Assembly (NCBI GenBank): GCA_035547155.1
Contig: DASZVJ010000069.1
Location: forward strand, 1-11,325
Direction of reading: 5' to 3'
DNA: 11,325 nucleotides
Source of the DNA: CAZNMF01 sp035547155
GTDB taxonomy: Bacteria; Acidobacteriota; Vicinamibacteria; Vicinamibacterales; SCN-69-37
A program made the position numbers and the translations under genes. The notes under the pieces are model-generated. The model saw nothing but the letters and a program-made list of their open reading frames with translations. It had not been told where the DNA came from and did not search any database. Numbering within the stretch: the stretch's first letter is position 1; each line of letters opens with the position of its first letter. This document shows, piece after piece, positions 1 through 7,159 of the stretch.

Positions 1-760
1 CGACCACGACGTACGCGACGCCGCGCGGCCAGTCGACCGGCGAAATCGGACCGGAGCCCGGCAGCGAGCTCATCGTCAGGAAATCCACGTGGCCGCTGAA
101 GTCCGTCGCGCCGAGGAACGACGCGGCCGTCCGGCTCGCGCTCGCGGCCAGACTCTCGCTCAACGACGATGGCCACGAGGTGTCGTCATCGTCCCACGCC
201 ACGGCCGTCGGCGACTCGTCGCGCAGCACGGTGCGCGGCAGATGCCGCAGGCGCCACGCGGCCGCGCTGTGGCTGCTGTCGCTCGCAGCCGACGGATCGG
301 CCACGGCCGCAGGCTCAGGCGTCGCGGCTTCCGGTGTCGCAGCCGCGGCGCCCACGCCCGCCAACTGCAGCGGCGCCGACGATGCCGTCGCCGCGCTCGC
401 GCGGGTCAGCGTGATAACGCGCGTGACCGGCTCGCCGGCCGTGATGCGCACGGGCTCGCGGTAGCGCGAGATGTAGCCCTCGCGCGTGGCGCGCAGCACG
501 TAGTTGCCGGGCGGCACGCGCAGCGTGAAGCGGCCGCGCTCGTCGGTGCGCACCATCGCCAGCGTCTCGCCCATCGCGAGCACGCTCGCGCCGGTAATCG
601 CCGATCCGGCGTCGTCTTTGACGAGACCTTGGATTTGCGCGTCGGCCGATTCGGCGTGCCAGGCCACGGGCACGACACGCGCGTGGCTCTGCGCGCGCGC
701 AGCGCCTGGCACGACGACGGATAGCAGCAACGCAGCGAGGACGGACAACCTGCGGCGCAT
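1..760 (-). CDS. Exported carboxypeptidase-regulatory-like domain protein, 3' part missing (probable outer-membrane/TonB-receptor-like)
   Basis: This reading frame starts at ATG 760 and stays open to the window edge (253 codons). Upstream is GAGGG, about 5 nt before the ATG. Residues 1-23 form a signal peptide: a basic start (MRRR), a hydrophobic run (LAALLLSVVV) and a likely cleavage after ARA. Residues about 43-118 match a CarboxypepD_reg-like beta-sandwich, with IQGLVKDDAG, TDERGRFTLRVPPGNYVLRA and a GYISR turn. An Ala/Pro/Ser-rich linker follows (about 120-165). Next comes a segment with WRLRHLPRTVLRD and an acidic DDDD patch, unrecognised but compatible with the plug region of a TonB-receptor-like outer-membrane protein. 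In Acidobacteriota and Bacteroidota such N-terminal domains often precede beta-barrels. The barrel itself is outside the window, so that part is inference. The gene is divergent from enolase. Overlapping Arg-rich ORFs on the same strand are shadows. Confidence 0.85.
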   Translation of the reverse strand, partial: MRRRLSVLAALLLSVVVPGAARAQSHARVVPVAWHAESADAQIQGLVKDDAGSAITGASVLAMGETLAMVRTDERGRFTLRVPPGNYVLRATREGYISRYREPVRITAGEPVTRVITLTRASAATASSAPLQLAGVGAAAATPEAATPEPAAVADPSAASDSSHSAAAWRLRHLPRTVLRDESPTAVAWDDDDTSWPSSLSESLAASASRTAASFLGATDFSGHVDFLTMSSLPGSGPISPVDWPRGVAYVVV

Positions 761-863
761 ACACCCTCTTGGCGACCGGTCACGACGGGACGTCGAGACG
801 TACACCCGGGGGACGGGAGCGGATCGCCGTATCTTAGATCGGAACACCCTTCAAAAACCCGCG

Positions 864-872
864 TGATACCAT
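864..872 (+). promoter_or_regulatory. Possible extended -10 promoter of eno-gpmA
   Basis: TGATACCAT at 864-872 reads as an extended -10 (TGN plus TACCAT) and would start transcription near 879, leaving a leader of about 39 nt before the enolase GTG. No good -35 box lies 16-18 bp upstream, which is tolerable for an extended -10 promoter. The 157-bp gap 761-917 must also hold the promoter of the divergent gene. TAAGAT (reverse strand, 836-831) is a candidate -10 for it, but without a convincing -35. Confidence 0.35.
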
Positions 873-917
873 ACGCAGTCCGCCGATCGTCATCCTCGGC
901 ACGCAGGAGAGTCTTCC

Positions 918-2225
918 GTGAAAATCCGCAGCATTCAGGCCCGCGAGATTCTGGACTCGCGCGGCAATCCGACCATTGAAGTGGACGTCACCCTCGATTC
1001 CGGCGCGGTGGGTCGCGCCGCAGTGCCGTCCGGCGCCTCGACCGGCACGCGCGAAGCGCTCGAGCTGCGCGACGGTCAGAAGAACCGTTATCTGGGCAAG
1101 GGCGTGCTGAAGGCCGTCGGCCACGTCAACGACGAGATCGCCAGCGCGCTCGCGGGCAACGAAGCGGACCAGCGATCGGTCGACGCGAAGATGATCGCGC
1201 TCGACGGCACGCCGAACCTCGGCCGCCTCGGCGCCAATGCCGTGCTCGGCGTGTCGATGGCGCTCGCGCGCGCGTCGGCCTCGGCCGCCGGCGTCCCGCT
1301 CTACGAATATCTGGCCTCGCTCGTGCCGATGGCCGCACGCTCGGGCGGCCCGCTGCTGCCCGTGCCGATGATGAACATCCTCAACGGCGGCGCGCACGCG
1401 GACTCGAACGTGGACTTCCAGGAGTTCATGGTCATGCCGGTAGGCTTCCCGTCGTTCTCGGAAGCGCTGCGCGGCGGCGTCGAGACGTTCCACGCGCTGC
1501 GCTCGCTGCTGAAGAAGCGCGGCCTCGCGACGGGCGTCGGCGACGAGGGCGGCTTCGCGCCGAGCCTTTCGTCCAACCGCCAGGCCGTCGAGCTCGTGCT
1601 CGAAGCGGTCCAGGCCGCGGGCTACACGCCGGGCAAGGACATGTACGTCGCGCTCGACGTCGCCTCCAGCGAGTTCTGGGACGACGCGTCCTCGTCGTAC
1701 ATCCTGAAGAAGTCGGGTGAGGGCAAGAAGTCGAGCGACGAGATGATCGCGCTCTACGAAGAGTGGGTGAAACAGTACCCGATCATCTCGATCGAAGACG
1801 GACTCGCGGAGGCCGATTGGCCGGGCTGGAAGCGCCTGACCGCGGCGCTCGGCAAGCGCGTGCAGCTCGTCGGCGACGACATCTTCGTCACCAACCCGAA
1901 GATCCTTCGCGAGGGCATCGAGCAGGGCATCGCCAACGCGCTGCTCGTCAAGCTCAACCAGATCGGATCGGTCAGCGAGACGCTGTCGGCCATGGAGATG
2001 GCGCGTCAGGCCGGGTACGCGAGCGTGATCTCGCATCGCTCGGGCGAGACGGAAGACTCTACGATTGCGGACCTCGCCGTCGCCACGTGCGCCGGTCAGA
2101 TCAAGACCGGCTCGGCGAGCCGCTCGGATCGCACTGCGAAGTACAACCAGCTGCTCCGCATCGAGTCTGCGCTCGGCGCGTCGGCGCGCTATGCGGGCAA
2201 GGCCGCGATCAAGCAGCTCGCGTAG
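918..2225 (+). CDS. eno: Enolase (phosphopyruvate hydratase)
   Basis: Enolase interconverts 2-phosphoglycerate and phosphoenolpyruvate in the cytoplasm. The 435 residues match the usual family length. Visible landmarks are the N-terminal RSIQAREILDSRGNPTIEVDV, MMNILNGGAHADSN (151-164), and GDEGGFAP with the catalytic acid E210. The three Mg ligands are D247 (ALDVAS), E293 (SIEDG) and D320 (VGDD). K345 in LLVKLNQIGS is the general base, followed by SHRSGETED (372-380) and K396 in IKTGSASRSDR. All expected active-site residues are present. The start is GTG at 918, with AGGAGA at 905-910 seven bases upstream; this gives the canonical MKIRSI N-terminus. It is followed after 13 bp by phosphoglycerate mutase, so the two are almost certainly one operon. 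A long antisense ORF across this gene is an artefact of GC-rich codon usage. Confidence 0.98.
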   Translation: MKIRSIQAREILDSRGNPTIEVDVTLDSGAVGRAAVPSGASTGTREALELRDGQKNRYLGKGVLKAVGHVNDEIASALAGNEADQRSVDAKMIALDGTPNLGRLGANAVLGVSMALARASASAAGVPLYEYLASLVPMAARSGGPLLPVPMMNILNGGAHADSNVDFQEFMVMPVGFPSFSEALRGGVETFHALRSLLKKRGLATGVGDEGGFAPSLSSNRQAVELVLEAVQAAGYTPGKDMYVALDVASSEFWDDASSSYILKKSGEGKKSSDEMIALYEEWVKQYPIISIEDGLAEADWPGWKRLTAALGKRVQLVGDDIFVTNPKILREGIEQGIANALLVKLNQIGSVSETLSAMEMARQAGYASVISHRSGETEDSTIADLAVATCAGQIKTGSASRSDRTAKYNQLLRIESALGASARYAGKAAIKQLA

Positions 2226-2238
2226 GACGGAGACGGAC

Positions 2239-2985
2239 ATGTACAAAGTCGTTCTGCTCCGTCACGGCGAAAGTACCTGGAACTCCGAGAACCGGTTCAC
2301 CGGCTGGACCGACGTCGATCTCAGCGAAAAAGGCCTGCAGGAAGCCGCGCAGGCCGGCGTGCTGCTGCGCGACGCGGGCTTCACGTTCGACGTCGCGTTC
2401 ACGTCCGTGCTCAAACGCGCGATCCGCACGTGCTGGATCGCGCTCGACGCGCTCGATCTGCTGTGGATTCCGGTCACGCGCAACTGGCGGCTCAACGAGC
2501 GCCACTACGGCGCGTTGCAGGGCCTGAACAAAGCGGAGACGGCCGCGAAGCACGGCGACGCGCAGATCAAGATCTGGCGCCGCAGCTACGACACGCCGCC
2601 GCCGCCACTCACGCTCGACGATCCGCGGCATCCGAGCAAGGATCGCCGCTACGCGGATCTGAAGCCGAGCGAGCTGCCGGCGACGGAGTCGCTGAAGGAC
2701 ACCGTCGCGCGCTTCGTGCCGTACTGGACGGGAACGATCGCGCCGGAAGTGAAGGCGGGCCGGCGCGTGCTGATCGCGGCGCACGGCAACAGCCTGCGCG
2801 CGCTCGTGAAGTATCTCGACAACATCTCGGACGCGGACATCGTCGAGCTGAACATTCCGACGGGGATTCCGCTCGTGTACGAGCTGGACGCGAACCTGAA
2901 GCCGATTCGCAGCTACTACCTGGGCGATCCGGAAGCCGCCAAGCGCGCGGCCGAGGCCGTCGCCAAGCAGACGTCGCAGAAATAG
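2239..2985 (+). CDS. gpmA: 2,3-bisphosphoglycerate-dependent phosphoglycerate mutase
   Basis: This enzyme interconverts 3-phosphoglycerate and 2-phosphoglycerate, the step before enolase, through a phosphohistidine intermediate. The protein has 248 residues, typical of bacterial dPGM. The family signature LLRHGESTWN places the phosphorylated histidine at H9. R60 (LKRAIRT), E87 in NERHYGALQG and H182 in AAHGNSLRAL complete the active site. These four lie exactly two residues before the E. coli GpmA equivalents (H11, R62, E89, H184). The ATG at 2239 is chosen because GGAGA at 2229-2233 precedes it at normal spacing and the protein then begins MYKVVLLRHGE. An in-frame extension upstream would run into enolase in another frame and is Arg/Ser-rich, hence not real. 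The C-terminal tail (AAKRAAEAVAKQTSQK) is Ala/Lys-rich, as often in this family. The gene ends 15 bp before a hairpin terminator. Confidence 0.97.
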   Translation: MYKVVLLRHGESTWNSENRFTGWTDVDLSEKGLQEAAQAGVLLRDAGFTFDVAFTSVLKRAIRTCWIALDALDLLWIPVTRNWRLNERHYGALQGLNKAETAAKHGDAQIKIWRRSYDTPPPPLTLDDPRHPSKDRRYADLKPSELPATESLKDTVARFVPYWTGTIAPEVKAGRRVLIAAHGNSLRALVKYLDNISDADIVELNIPTGIPLVYELDANLKPIRSYYLGDPEAAKRAAEAVAKQTSQK

Positions 2986-2999
2986 GTTGGCGTGGAGAG

Positions 3000-3020
3000 A
3001 GCCGGCCGTTCGGGCCGGCT
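3000..3020. terminator. Bidirectional hairpin terminator between gpmA and the convergent small gene
   Basis: A perfect 8-bp stem (AGCCGGCC / GGCCGGCT) encloses the 5-nt loop GTTCG. It is followed on the plus strand by a short pyrimidine-rich tract (CTTCCTTTTCC, 3027-3037). It lies right after gpmA and overlaps the last bases of the convergent gene's stop codon (3019-3021). It can therefore serve both transcripts. The T-run is weak for the minus direction. Confidence 0.75.
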
Positions 3021-3321
3021 ACTCGACTTCCTTTTCCGCCGCTTCGTCCGACGAAATTCTCAGCGACTTGAGGAAGCGTCGATCGTTGGCGCTCATCTCG
3101 AACGGCGTGCTCGCCGGCGCCTGACGCCGGCTCGCGACCTTCGGTCCCGCCGCGCCGTTGGTGCGATCGACGAAGCCGATGACGGTCTCGAGCGAGACAC
3201 GCATGTCGAAGCCGGCCGCCCGCGCCTTCTCGCGGCACTCTTCGACTTTCGCATCGCCGGCCACGGCGGCCGCAATGGCATCGGTCATCTCACGAGCCAA
3301 CTGGTTCACGAGCGAGTCCAT
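3019..3321 (-). CDS. Small conserved-looking cytoplasmic protein of unknown function (100 aa)
   Basis: I do not recognise the family. The ATG at 3321 is preceded by GGAGG (3331-3327) at 5-nt spacing, a strong ribosome binding site. A TTGACA/TAAAAT promoter lies further upstream, so the gene is very likely real. The protein starts MDSLVNQLAREMTDAIAAAV, a probable amphipathic helix. It continues with EECREKARAAGFDMRVSLETVIGFV (about residues 27-51), a charged linker with KVASRRQAPAS, and a conserved-looking tail SANDRRFLKSLRISSDEAAEKEVE. It has no signal peptide or membrane segment, and a single cysteine (C29). The mix of helices and a basic linker would suit a small regulator or adaptor, but nothing assigns a role. 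It is convergent with gpmA and divergent from the ABC ATPase operon, so position does not tie it to either. Confidence 0.8.
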   Translation of the reverse strand: MDSLVNQLAREMTDAIAAAVAGDAKVEECREKARAAGFDMRVSLETVIGFVDRTNGAAGPKVASRRQAPASTPFEMSANDRRFLKSLRISSDEAAEKEVE

Positions 3322-3332
3322 GCGAACCTCCA

Positions 3333-3347
3333 GGCTGCAGTGCAGCC
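3333..3347. promoter_or_regulatory. Perfect 15-nt palindrome abutting the ribosome binding site of the 3019-3321 gene
   Basis: GGCTGCAGTGCAGCC has 7-bp arms around one central base. It ends one base before the GGAGG ribosome binding site (3331-3327 on the minus strand). In RNA the stem can be extended by two C-G pairs across a bulged base, and this extension would use the first two G of the ribosome binding site. It could be an RNA switch of translation or a DNA operator. Confidence 0.5.
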
Positions 3348-3456
3348 GGCAGCAGACACCAGCACCTCGAGCGGGGAGGTCTCGGGGACCGTCTGTTCGC
3401 GAGAGCTGGGCGTGCGGGACATCAGGAAGATGAAGCCCAAACTGTAGACCTGCGGC

Positions 3457-3486
3457 ATTTTAGAGACTCGTCCGCGAAGGTGTCAA
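3457..3486 (-). promoter_or_regulatory. Near-consensus sigma-70-type promoter for the 3019-3321 gene
   Basis: On the minus strand TTGACA (3486-3481) and TAAAAT (3462-3457) are separated by 18 bp. This is the best promoter in the window. The expected start is near 3450, giving a leader of about 129 nt before the ATG at 3321. The leader also contains GGTC-CCCGA-GACC, a small hairpin, and a 38-codon ORF (3422-3306) that overlaps the gene start but has no good ribosome binding site. Confidence 0.7.
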
Positions 3487-3553
3487 ACGCCAATCTTGTC
3501 ACTGCGCGCGCGATCCGGGCGCGCATGCGCGAAGGCGGCGGAGCCGCGTCACT

Positions 3554-3559
3554 TACAAT
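3554..3559 (+). promoter_or_regulatory. Candidate -10 element for the ABC ATPase operon (leaderless?)
   Basis: TACAAT at 3554-3559 would place the transcription start at about 3566, exactly on the A of an ATG. No recognisable -35 is found 16-18 bp upstream. The rest of 3322-3657 holds the divergent promoter, the palindrome and the short ORF described separately, and otherwise nothing I can identify. Confidence 0.3.
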
Positions 3560-3565
3560 GCCGTC

Positions 3566-3657
3566 ATGTCTCGTCCAGTCGCGCGGCCGGGCGACGTGCC
3601 AGGCCCGCTCGAGCCCGGCGATGTCGATCCGGGCATCTTGACCCTGCACGCGCAACC

Positions 3658-3661
<4 letters not shown>
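3566..3661 (+). CDS. Possible 31-residue leader ORF overlapping the start of the first ABC ATPase
   Basis: ATG 3566 opens a frame of 31 codons that ends at TGA 3659-3661. Its last bases overlap the GTG start (3658-3660) of the ATPase as GTGA, the same arrangement that links the two ATPases. The peptide begins MSRPVARPGDVPGPLEPGDV and is Pro/Gly-rich, unlike the Arg-rich shadow frames around it. No Shine-Dalgarno sequence precedes it, but a -10-like TACAAT lies at the right distance for a leaderless message. It could be a coupling leader, the degenerate end of a lost upstream gene, or chance. Confidence 0.3.
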
Positions 3662-4646
<985 letters not shown>

Positions 4647-4650
<4 letters not shown>

Positions 4651-5528
4651 CGACACCGCTGCTGGACGTGCGCAATCTCGTCAAGGAATACCGTCGCGGC
4701 GGCGCGTTCGCGCGCGCGACCGGCGTCGTGCGCGCGGTCGACGATGTGAGCTTCGCGATCGAGCCGGGCGAGATGTTCGGTCTGGTCGGCGAATCGGGGT
4801 CCGGCAAGACGACAACGGGCCGATGCGTGTTGCGGCTGATCGAGCCGACGTCGGGATCGGTGCGGTTCAAGGACGCGGACGTGCTCGCGCTGTCGTCACG
4901 CGAGCTGCGCGCCGCGCGGCGCCACTTCCAGATCGTCTTTCAGGATCCGTACTCGTCGCTCGATCCACGCATGCGCGCCGGCGCGATCGTCGAGGAGCCG
5001 CTGGTGATTCACGGCATCGGCACGCGTGCGGAGCGTGCGTCGCGCGTGCGCGAGCTGTTCGAGCTCGTTGGCCTGGAGCGCGACGCGGCCGCAAAGTATC
5101 CGCACGAGTTCAGCGGGGGCCAGCGCCAGCGCATCGGCCTCGCCCGCGCGCTCGCGCTCGAGCCGTCGTTCATCGTCGCCGACGAGCCCGTGTCCGCGCT
5201 CGACGTGTCCGTCCAGGCGCAGGTCGTCAATCTGCTGCTCGATCTGCAGCAGCGGCTCGGCCTGACGTATCTCTTCATCGCGCACGATCTGCGGCTCGTG
5301 CAGCAGGTCTGCACGCGCGTCGCCGTCATGTTCCGCGGCCGCCTCGTCGAGCTCGCGCCGGCCGGCGCGTTGTTCCGCGACGCCGCGCATCCCTACACGC
5401 GCGCGCTGTTGTCCGCGGTACCCGCGCTCACCCCGTCCGCCGCGCGCGCCCGCGTCGCCTACGACGCGCGCACGTTCGCGCCGCTGCCGCTGCGGGAGAT
5501 CGCGGCGGGACACTGGGCGGCGGTCTAG
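4647..5528 (+). CDS. Oligopeptide/dipeptide-type ABC transporter ATPase (OppF/DppF-like)
   Basis: This is the second ATPase of the pair, 293 residues, expected to heterodimerise with the preceding protein under a pair of membrane permeases. Landmarks are Walker A GESGSGKT (48-55), Q99 in IVFQDPYSSLDPRM (typical of OppF), signature FSGGQRQR (155-162), Walker B FIVADEPVSALDVS (175-188) and H213 in FIAHDLRLV. The GTG at 4647 overlaps the TGA of the first ATPase (GTGA), with AGGAG at 4634-4638, so translation is coupled. The C-terminus is shorter than in E. coli OppF. After HPYTRALLSAVP it ends within about 45 residues (AGHWAAV) and has no cysteine cluster, so only the first subunit carries the metal motif. 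The stop is followed directly by a short post-stop element and then the 21-22 bp repeat array. Confidence 0.93.
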
Positions 5529-5549
5529 ACGTCGGGACATCTGTATCGG
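5529..5549 (+). repeat. Post-stop element, near-copy of the left arm at 8992-9015
   Basis: Immediately after the TAG of the second ATPase the sequence contains TCGGGACATCTG followed by TATCGG. The same words follow the TAG of the response regulator at 8996-9015, with two extra bases between the halves. Over about 22 aligned bases there is one substitution and one 2-nt gap. Sharing at the same position relative to a stop codon suggests a dispersed 3'-UTR element rather than chance. Confidence 0.55.
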
Positions 5550-5553
5550 GCGA

Positions 5554-6090
5554 CAGCAGTCTGCTCCGGCCTCACGTCAGTCGCTCACGCGTGGCCGTCA
5601 GCAACATCCACCGATCGCGTCGCTGACCCGACGTGTCGCCGTCAGTCCCGTCCGGCGCCACGTCAGTCGCATCACCACTTGTCGTCAGTGACATGCGGCG
5701 CGACGTCGGTCAGATCACCTGTCGACGTCAGTCCCTTCCAACGGCCCGTCAGTCGCTTCCGAGCGCACAGCAGTGACGATCACTTGAACCGACGGGCGCA
5801 TCCCGTTGACACCATTGGACCTGGCTGGTCGATCTGACGGTCGCTTCCCAGTGGACGAAAGTGACTTCCCTCCGCGCGGAAGTCGCTGCGCGGTTGTCGG
5901 ACGCGACTGACGGTCACGCGGAAGCCACTGCCGGCGTCCGTGCAAGCGGCTGCCGCGTCAGGTGCAGCCGCTGACGACGACGCGAGAGTGACTTCCCGCG
6001 CAGGTAAAGCGACTGCGCTGCGGCGTGGCGGTGACTGACGAGGCGAGATGCGCCGCTGCGGTCGCGTGTGCAAGCGGGCACAGCTCACTG
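5554..6090. repeat. Degenerate periodic array: about 25 units at 21-22 bp spacing, in two opposed arms
   Basis: This fills the 562-bp gap between two convergent genes. In the left arm units begin at 5554, 5575, 5596, 5618, 5640, 5661, 5683, 5704, 5726, 5747, 5768 and 5790. Two weaker units follow, to about 5849. CGTCAGT is exact in six units, and the extended consensus is CGTCAGTCGCTTCC. In the right arm units begin at 5859, 5880, 5901, 5922, 5944, 5965, 5986, 6007, 6029, 6050 and 6072, with consensus AAGCGACTGACG. That is the reverse complement of the left-arm core. Intervals are only 21 or 22 bp except at the switch point. Seven to ten bases between cores are variable. The last unit ends at the stop codon of the minus-strand gene. 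Mixed 21/22 spacing breaks any reading frame, so it is not coding. I see no ORF, tRNA or insertion sequence here. Confidence 0.85.
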
Positions 6091-6462
6091 TCATTTCGCC
6101 GCCTCGATCCGCTGCCCGAATGTCATCGCGTTTCCGTCGGCGTCGCGAACGCCGATCTCGCGCATGCCCCAGGTTTGATCCAGAGGATCGGAGACCGGCA
6201 GGCCTTTCGACGATAGCTCGGCATGGAGCGCATCGACGTCGTCAACCGAGAGGTACACTGCGGTGTTTCCGGACACGCCGCCCGAAAACGAGTGGACGTG
6301 CAACCGTGCCCCATCGCGAGCGAGCGTCATGTAGCAGGGATCCTCCCTGGTTTCGTCAGGACGCCAGGACGACACGAGCGCAAATCCAAGGCCGTGGCCA
6401 TAGAACTCCAGCGCGGCGACGGAACTGCGGACCTTGATGACGGGAATGGCTGCGTGGAACAT
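6091..6462 (-). CDS. VOC-superfamily protein (glyoxalase / bleomycin-resistance-like)
   Basis: This is a 123-residue single-domain protein of the vicinal-oxygen-chelate fold. It has the two beta-alpha-beta-beta-beta halves: IPVIKVRSSVAALEFYGHGLGF (about 6-27) opens the first, and AVYLSVDDVDALHAELSSKG (68-87) opens the second. It closes with WGMREIGVRDADGNAMTFGQ (98-117), the standard ending of bleomycin-resistance-like VOC proteins. The HVH pair (H55, H57) and E102 in GMRE sit near the usual metal or ligand positions, but the substrate cannot be told: binding of a drug, lyase or dioxygenase activity are all possible in the family. The ATG at 6462 has AGGAG about 6 nt upstream. It lies 30 bp downstream of the exported protein gene on the same strand, probably in one operon. 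Its stop abuts the repeat array. Confidence 0.9.
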   Translation of the reverse strand: MFHAAIPVIKVRSSVAALEFYGHGLGFALVSSWRPDETREDPCYMTLARDGARLHVHSFSGGVSGNTAVYLSVDDVDALHAELSSKGLPVSDPLDQTWGMREIGVRDADGNAMTFGQRIEAAK

Positions 6463-6492
6463 GACGACTCCTGACCGGCTGCACGCACACGC

Positions 6493-7047
6493 TCACTGAC
6501 GCCCTGGCTGTATCGCCGTGATCGGCCCCTCGAGCATGCCGGGGACGTTCACGCCGGCAGGCGCGAATCGTCCCCCGGCCGACAGTCCTCCCGGCAGCGG
6601 CGCATAGAGCTCGATCGCAATCTGCGAGACGGGCAATCTGGATGTGCTCGCCGATGGCGCATCGGTGTAGGTCAACGACGCAATCGCCAGAATCGGCCGG
6701 CCATCGTCTGGAACATCGGCCAGCGGTTGACGTCCGGTCGAGACGCCAGACATGAAGGTCCGCATCATCGACTGGTGCGCATCGCTGTAGAACCAATCGA
6801 GTGCGGCCTTTTTGTTGGCGAACCACGCGAACAGCACCTGCTTGCCGCTCTGCGTTCTGGCGGCTTCGACGCCGAGCACACCCGGCGTGGCTTTGAGCGC
6901 ACCCACGAGATCAAGATTGGCCGGAGCGCTTTGAGGCGCCTGCGCCAGGATCGCCGTTTGTGCGGTCCCGTCGATGCCGAGTGCGAACGCGAGTGCCAGG
7001 CCGACGGTGAGGACGAGAGCACGAGTCGAATGGTGAGAAGTAGGCAT
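6493..7047 (-). CDS. Exported protein of unknown function with an ABM-like segment (184 aa)
   Basis: Residues 1-29 resemble a signal peptide: basic start, then LVLTVGLALAFALGI, and a TAQ cleavage region. The mature part contains LVGALKATPGVLGVEAARTQSGKQVLFAWFANKKAALDWFYSDAHQSMM (about 47-95). This has the layout of a dimeric alpha-beta barrel (antibiotic-biosynthesis-monooxygenase/stress-responsive) domain: strand, helix, FAWF strand, then a helix ending in a His. A further strand ILAIASLTYT and a segment QIAIELYAPLPGGLSAGGRFAP follow. The fold assignment is tentative and no catalytic residue can be named. The ATG at 7047 lacks a clear Shine-Dalgarno sequence, so the start is less certain than the frame. 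The gene is first of a probable two-gene operon with the VOC protein and is divergent from the histidine kinase. An alternative is a purely structural periplasmic protein. Confidence 0.78.
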   Translation of the reverse strand: MPTSHHSTRALVLTVGLALAFALGIDGTAQTAILAQAPQSAPANLDLVGALKATPGVLGVEAARTQSGKQVLFAWFANKKAALDWFYSDAHQSMMRTFMSGVSTGRQPLADVPDDGRPILAIASLTYTDAPSASTSRLPVSQIAIELYAPLPGGLSAGGRFAPAGVNVPGMLEGPITAIQPGRQ

Positions 7048-7087
7048 GCGCAGATGCTGCCAGCGTGCTGCGTCGGTTGCATGTGCG

Positions 7088-7115
7088 GAAAGTCATCGCG
7101 ACCGATGGTGACTTC
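7088..7115. promoter_or_regulatory. Imperfect inverted repeat in the divergent promoter region
   Basis: GAAAGTCA (7088-7095) and TGACTTC (7109-7115) form arms that pair except for one extra A, around a 13-bp centre. The element lies midway between the divergent exported-protein and histidine-kinase genes, where a shared operator would be expected. The response regulator encoded downstream is the obvious candidate ligand, but that is inference. Confidence 0.35.
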
Positions 7116-7145
7116 TGGCACGGTCGCGCCACGGCGAGTCGCTTC

Positions 7146-7151
7146 TAGAAT
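7146..7151 (+). promoter_or_regulatory. Candidate -10 element of the two-component operon
   Basis: TAGAAT at 7146-7151 would start transcription near 7158, two bases before the ATG at 7160. That ATG lacks a Shine-Dalgarno sequence, so the message may be nearly leaderless. No consensus -35 is present, as expected if an activator is needed. Confidence 0.4.
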
Positions 7152-7159
7152 GACGTCCG

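Noticed and set aside
2065..2238. N-terminal extension of phosphoglycerate mutase into enolase
   Set aside because: The extension is Arg/Ser-rich and out of frame with enolase coding sequence; the ATG at 2239 has its own ribosome binding site and gives the canonical N-terminus.
834..2246. 470-codon antisense ORF over enolase
   Set aside because: It mirrors the enolase gene and is extremely Arg/Asp/His/Ala-rich. Long antisense frames are expected in such GC-rich codon usage; no family motif is visible.
3496..3657. N-terminal extension of the first ABC ATPase
   Set aside because: The added residues are Arg-rich with no resemblance to ATPase N-termini, and the GTG at 3658 gives a normal family length.
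5554..6090. Periodic array as a CRISPR array
   Set aside because: Repeats are only about 10-14 nt and degenerate, spacers 7-10 nt, orientation flips, and no cas gene is present.
5715..6094. Minus-strand ORFs inside the array as a repeat protein
   Set aside because: Units alternate between 21 and 22 bp, so the frame changes from unit to unit and no peptide repeat results.
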